DNA from: CAZJGG01 sp964545475
GTDB lineage: Bacteria > Bacillota > Clostridia > Lachnospirales > JAISER01
Length of the DNA stretch: 9,681 nucleotides
Direction of reading: 5' to 3'
Assembly: GCA_964545475.1 (NCBI GenBank)
Contig: CAZJGG010000082.1
Coordinates: forward strand, 1-9,681
Below the pieces are notes generated by a model that saw only the letters and a program-made list of their open reading frames with translations, was not told the origin of the DNA and did no database searches. Of this stretch, positions 7,025-9,681 are shown one piece after another. The number at the start of each line of letters is the position of its first letter. Positions within the stretch are counted from its first letter, which is position 1. The position numbers and the translations under genes were made by a program.

Positions 7025-7474
7025 CTACTTTATCATTTTTCTAAAATCAATTAGCTTGTAAACCTCATCAAGTAATTCCTCTGAACATAAATCGAAAACA
7101 ATAGGGAAAAACTTCAACTTTCCCATTTGCTCTGAATCTTTAACCATTTGCTTAATTTTATCATCGAGTGGAAGGTTTAGTGCTTCCTTCCGAGATTTTT
7201 CAGGAATGTATATTGTCACCTTGAAGAAGCCATTCCATATAGAAAGCCAAAAAGCGGTTACTTCTTTCTGACCGCCACGAGCTCCAGTCCATTTGTACAA
7301 GCCTTTTCCAAGCCATGCCTTGCCGTCGTTATAATAACGCCAACCAAGTTCAATGTCATGGTTTTTCAAACTATCAGTAAACTTAACATAAGTAATGTTA
7401 GCTTTGCCAAGTGCTTCTGCAATAACATCCCTTGTAGGTTCTATGTCTGGGTTTCGTAATAACTGTTCAGCCAT
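7025..7474 (-). CDS. DUF3788 domain protein
   Basis: 149 aa, the full length of the DUF3788 family. Recognisable features are the ELGWRYYNDGKAWLGKGLYK block (42-61), FWLSIWNGFFKVTIYIPEK and the C-terminal helical LLDEVYKLIDFRK. This aromatic, basic arrangement is typical of the family; its function is not known. AAAGGTGG lies 8 nt before the ATG, and the preceding frame ends in TAA directly abutting this ATG, so the two are likely cotranscribed. The stop is TAG. Confidence 0.85.
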   Translation of the reverse strand: MAEQLLRNPDIEPTRDVIAEALGKANITYVKFTDSLKNHDIELGWRYYNDGKAWLGKGLYKWTGARGGQKEVTAFWLSIWNGFFKVTIYIPEKSRKEALNLPLDDKIKQMVKDSEQMGKLKFFPIVFDLCSEELLDEVYKLIDFRKMIK

Positions 7475-7898
7475 TTATAAACCACCTTTCAATTCAACAA
7501 TCTTAATCAATTCAAGTTCGCTTTGTATATCACCTTGATATGGGTATATTTTTGCAATTCTATTAAAATGATCTATATGCTGTTTAGCCTTAATCTTATT
7601 GTTTTCATAAAGCAAGGAAATCGCATATTGAGTCCTAAGCACAGACGGAAAATTCTTCATTTGTTTCATAAACTGCTTACCTGTTGCCACTTCCAAAACA
7701 TCCATACCACTTGACAATACGCTTGCCATCATTCGATACATTTCTTTATACGCCTTACCACTGAACCTATTAGAACCTGTATTCAATAAGCTGTCGCCCG
7801 CCTTTGAAAGCCATTATTGAATACAGGTTCTTAATTTCAAAGTCGTATAGTTTTGCATAACGATTCCAAAAAACTTTGTTATCAGATTTATCGCTCAT
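7475..7898 (-). pseudogene. Methyltransferase gene remnant, interrupted by a small element and fused to the tail of another protein
   Basis: An ATG at 7898 begins MSDKSDNKVFWNRYAKLYDF, the N-terminus of a class I SAM-dependent methyltransferase. At 7833-7770 a 58-bp palindromic insertion plus a 3-bp duplication breaks the frame, and translation from 7898 stops after 42 codons at TAA (7770-7772). Beyond the insertion the methyltransferase resumes in another frame: NRFSGKAYKEMYRMM, then MDVLEVATG (motif I, expected to continue TGLIA). At about 7678 it switches to an unrelated helical sequence (KQFMKQMKNFPSVLRTQYAI...) that looks like the C-terminus of a TPR-like protein and runs to TAA at 7475. 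Most of the methyltransferase is therefore deleted. A TTG at 7786 could start a 103-aa product, but it lies inside the inverted repeat and has no good ribosome binding site. Confidence 0.75.
7773..7830. mobile_element. 58-bp miniature palindromic insertion in the methyltransferase remnant
   Basis: The ends are perfect 17-bp inverted repeats: GAACCTGTATTCAATAA at 7773-7789 and its complement at 7814-7830, around a 24-nt centre. The element is flanked by the 3-bp direct repeat TTA (7770-7772 and 7831-7833). Removing it with one TTA joins the minus strand as GAAATTAATAGG, which reads E-I-N-R and restores the methyltransferase frame (LYDFEI + NRFSGKAY). Net insertion is 61 bp, hence a frameshift. 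It carries no gene, so if mobile it must be moved by enzymes encoded elsewhere. No second copy is visible in the window. Confidence 0.7.
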
Positions 7899-7946
7899 TT
7901 TTATTATCCCAATTAAACATCAATAATTTTGTTAATAGACAAAGAT

Positions 7947-8888
7947 TTACAGCCTTGTTGTAATTCCATGCTCAAAAGCCTTTCCATACATATCCTTAAA
8001 TGCATTTTTTGCACCTTCTGCAAAATCTATAGGCATAGAAGCCAAAAAACCATCGTATATAATTTTATCTTCAAAGGGCAACAATACTGTTTCGAGCTGT
8101 ATAGGTAACTCCCGTAGCATGGCATCTGCAAGCGAACGACTAATTCCTTTTATGCCAAATAGCCTGTCCTCTTTTTTGTCATTACTGCCAAGTATTACAG
8201 CATATTCTGGTGTGTAGTCTAACACAAAAAACATTCCTTTTTTGTGATGGTCGCGCCAAGATTTTAATAGTGCAACCTTTTCTTCTGGAAGTTTTACAGC
8301 GTAAAGGTATTCATCAATTAACTTAGGTTCTTTCCACAAGACTTCACGCACCTTGTACACCAGTTCATCGCTTACAGGATTTGGGTATTTAGGCTCTATC
8401 AATGCATTTATGACCTTTTTCTGTTCATTAATAAAGCCCATTAGACCATACCACGTTTCGTAAAACAACATGCATTCACTATGCGACAACTGTGCAGTTT
8501 GAGCTTGTTCCGTCAAACGACAACATTTTTTATATTTTTTGCCACTACCACAAGGGCATAGGTCGTTTACTCCTATTTTTTTTCTTTCTTGAATAACAAA
8601 TTCAGTTTCATTTTCAGCTTTTGGGGGTTGATTAGCTTTCATGACTTTGTGAAGCTCGCTTGGAGAGTATCCATTATTAATCCATATTTTTGTATTATTT
8701 CTAGCCTCCATAAACAAGTTAAAAAATTTCTGAGCTTCTTTTTCCCCCTTGAAAATTAAATTATAATTCTCAAGCAGTTCTCCTACTTCTTTGATACCCG
8801 TGCAGTAAGAGGAAATATCTTTTACTTCATTAAAAAGACGATATCTGTTGAGGTTATCAGGCCACTCCTTTAAAATAAAATCCCGCAA
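7947..8888 (-). CDS. SEC-C motif protein, C-terminal part downstream of an in-frame TAG
   Basis: This is the distal portion of a SEC-C/YecA-like protein. The zinc-binding SEC-C motif NDLCPCGSGKKYKKCC is intact (C111, C113, C122 and C123, counted from the TTG at 8888), preceded by WINNGYSPSELHKVM and a Pro/Glu linker. About 190 further residues follow, with W/Y-rich helical segments, ending in GITTRL. In secretion proteins and YecA-like proteins this motif binds zinc and mediates protein contacts. The frame is open up to the TAG at 8943-8945 and continuous with the upstream part. The TTG at 8888 is the first plausible initiator, with only GGA nearby, so independent translation is doubtful. Best read as the second part of one 454-codon gene. 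Confidence 0.75.
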   Translation of the reverse strand: MRDFILKEWPDNLNRYRLFNEVKDISSYCTGIKEVGELLENYNLIFKGEKEAQKFFNLFMEARNNTKIWINNGYSPSELHKVMKANQPPKAENETEFVIQERKKIGVNDLCPCGSGKKYKKCCRLTEQAQTAQLSHSECMLFYETWYGLMGFINEQKKVINALIEPKYPNPVSDELVYKVREVLWKEPKLIDEYLYAVKLPEEKVALLKSWRDHHKKGMFFVLDYTPEYAVILGSNDKKEDRLFGIKGISRSLADAMLRELPIQLETVLLPFEDKIIYDGFLASMPIDFAEGAKNAFKDMYGKAFEHGITTRL

Positions 8889-8942
8889 TTTATTCCAGTA
8901 TGATTCTTGTGTTGTGCTCTCATAATATTCATTTTCATATTT

Positions 8943-8945
8943 CTA
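8943..8945 (-). other. In-frame TAG splitting the SEC-C protein gene
   Basis: The frame from ATG 9311 and the frame of the SEC-C part are the same, with this single TAG between DKDEF and KYENEYYES. Proteins of this type, as I recall them, run without interruption from the MTEKQAQKIYDKYNPP start to a C-terminal SEC-C motif. HEAT genes, ywbE and DUF3788 also end in TAG here, so the codon is not reassigned. A recent nonsense mutation is the simplest reading. Confidence 0.7.
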
Positions 8946-9311
8946 GAACTCGTCTTTATCAGGAATAAATCTTGGTTTATCGCCTTGTGCTTTTATCCAT
9001 GATTCTGCATAATTGAAATCGTCCATTGCCCAGTAATGGACAATATAGTCTTTATAAAAACAATACCATTTTGACTTGAGCACAAGAGGCAGTAGTAGTA
9101 GAAACAATTCATCGGTATTTGTTTGCTCGAAATTTTGGTTGTTAAATATTTTAACAAGCTCGCTTTTCGATATAACACCATATAGATTTACAGCTGCTTT
9201 AGCATAGGTGTTAAGCAGTTTTCGTACATAAGCTCGTCCATTTGGACAACGGGTAACAGCATCTGGTGGGTTGTATTTATCATAAATTTTCTGTGCCTGT
9301 TTTTCAGTCAT
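8943..9311 (-). CDS. SEC-C protein gene, N-terminal part ending at a premature TAG
   Basis: 122 codons from the ATG at 9311 (MTEKQAQKIYDKYNPPDAVT) to TAG. I preferred this ATG because GAGGG (9317-9321) lies 5 nt upstream; a GTG at 9323 overlaps that site. The segment contains RCPNGRAYVRKLLNTYAKAA, VNLYGVISKSELVKIFN (a helix-turn-helix-like helical pair), KYWYC-like aromatic residues around KDYIVHYW, and DKPRFIPDKDEF. It matches the N-terminal domain of larger Clostridia proteins that carry SEC-C at the C-terminus. If translation ends here, the product lacks the zinc motif. The remaining domain is well preserved, so the stop probably arose recently. Confidence 0.75.
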   Translation of the reverse strand: MTEKQAQKIYDKYNPPDAVTRCPNGRAYVRKLLNTYAKAAVNLYGVISKSELVKIFNNQNFEQTNTDELFLLLLPLVLKSKWYCFYKDYIVHYWAMDDFNYAESWIKAQGDKPRFIPDKDEF

Positions 9312-9426
9312 TTTATCCCTCACTTTTGATGATAATTATTCGTTAGTATTGGCCAGTGCTTTTTTGGATTTCCCTATCTGTTATACGCACTTTTATCATT
9401 GAACCCATTGCTTTTACAAATATCGC

Positions 9427-9681
9427 CTATTTTTCTCCCATCATCATTTTATAATGTTGTTCTTGTTGCATTGCTTCAAAAATTGTTTTAAGTACTTCTT
9501 TGTACAAGCAAACATCTACACAATCATCAATATAGTTCAAGCCGCCGCTTATCCCAATAGAATTTATATTAACGTGAGTTCGACAAAATCGAAAAGTCGC
9601 TTTAGCGGCTTAATTGCGGAGCAATTCTCACATTATATTAATGTATGACAACATAGCGGTAGCAAGATGGTATTTAGAACC
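9427..9681 (-). pseudogene. C-terminal part of an unidentified gene, interrupted by a 60-bp element and cut by the window edge
   Basis: From the right edge the minus strand reads GSKYHLATAMLSYINI and then hits ATG-TGA inside the inserted element (TGA at 9628-9630). After the element the same frame resumes: NSIGISGGLNYIDDCVDVCL, then a helical tail with KEVLKTIFEAMQQEQHYKMM and TAG at 9427-9429. Removing the element with one copy of the 9-bp duplication gives a continuous frame (SYINI joined to NSIGI). I do not recognise the family. The insertion is 69 bp net, so the frame is kept, but the product is truncated by the TGA. Confidence 0.6.
9573..9632. mobile_element. 60-bp cloverleaf-folding miniature element with 9-bp target duplication
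   Basis: Flanked by identical 9-bp repeats TTATATTAA at 9564-9572 and 9633-9641. Bases 9574-9631 fold completely: an outer stem GTGAG/CTCAC (9574-9578 with 9627-9631) encloses three hairpins that abut without spacers. These are TTCGA-CAAAA-TCGAA (9579-9593), AAGTCGC-TTTA-GCGGCTT with one T·G pair (9594-9611), and AATTGC-GGA-GCAATT (9612-9626). All bases except the three loops are paired, forming a four-way junction. Precise removal restores the host gene frame. It carries no coding sequence, so it is a non-autonomous, MITE-like or REP-like element. Confidence 0.75.

Noticed and set aside
7762..7778. Repeated GAACCT at the edge of the 58-bp element as a possible longer target duplication
   Set aside because: The second GAACCT belongs to the element's own end; only the TTA duplication lets excision restore the gene frame.
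8943..8945. TAG recoding (pyrrolysine or code change) in the SEC-C gene
   Set aside because: TAG is the natural terminator of both HEAT genes, ywbE, DUF3788 and the right-edge gene, and no recoding structure is evident.
9324..9426. Possible 21-codon minus-strand frame between the right-edge gene and the SEC-C gene
   Set aside because: Too short, with no ribosome binding site and no recognisable similarity; it may be leftover coding sequence but cannot be supported.
9454..9648. 64-codon plus-strand open frame near the right edge
   Set aside because: It is antisense to the minus-strand partial gene and runs through the 60-bp inserted element, with no ribosome binding site.

Overview
The window is AT-rich, with strong GGAGG-type ribosome binding sites and protein families common in low-GC Firmicutes (YwbE, DUF3788, AlkZ-related, SEC-C/YecA-like proteins, an IS256-type transposase). 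I infer a Clostridia chromosome, probably a gut or rumen Oscillospiraceae or Lachnospiraceae member, in an accessory region. There is no rRNA, tRNA, CRISPR array or phage structural gene. TAG ends at least five genes here, so the standard bacterial code applies.

Layout. 1-965 (+) holds an IS256-family transposase whose N-terminus lies off the window. About 958-1131 is a GC-richer, highly foldable tail that also carries a 57-codon minus-strand frame. Every gene from 1183 to the right edge reads on the minus strand. In order of transcription they are: a gene cut by the right edge and broken by a 60-bp element (9427-9681); a SEC-C protein split by one in-frame TAG (7947-9311); a methyltransferase remnant broken by a 58-bp palindromic insertion and fused to the tail of an unrelated protein (7475-7898); DUF3788 (7025-7474); a GNAT acetyltransferase (6520-7014); a coiled-coil protein (5591-6520); an ArsC/Spx-like protein (5222-5563); YwbE (5012-5206); an AlkZ-related protein (4296-5000); a 32-codon remnant of an endonuclease III-like gene (4193-4291); and two large HEAT-repeat proteins (2743-4176 and 1183-2547).

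How the genes relate. From 7474 down to 4296 the genes are packed tightly: stop codons abut or overlap starts, and several ribosome binding sites overlap the previous stop, so co-transcription is likely. The products do not form a recognisable pathway. The array looks like a collection of small accessory genes with partial decay. The AlkZ-related protein next to an endonuclease III remnant hints at DNA base repair. The last HEAT gene has a plausible promoter of its own.

The most notable content is the decay itself. Two tiny non-coding elements interrupt minus-strand genes, and conceptually removing each with one copy of its target duplication restores an uninterrupted reading frame. The element at 9573-9632 folds into a four-way junction with no unpaired bases between its stems, flanked by a 9-bp duplication. 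The element at 7773-7830 has 17-bp perfect terminal inverted repeats and a 3-bp duplication. These look like very small non-autonomous mobile elements and are the best candidates for something undescribed.
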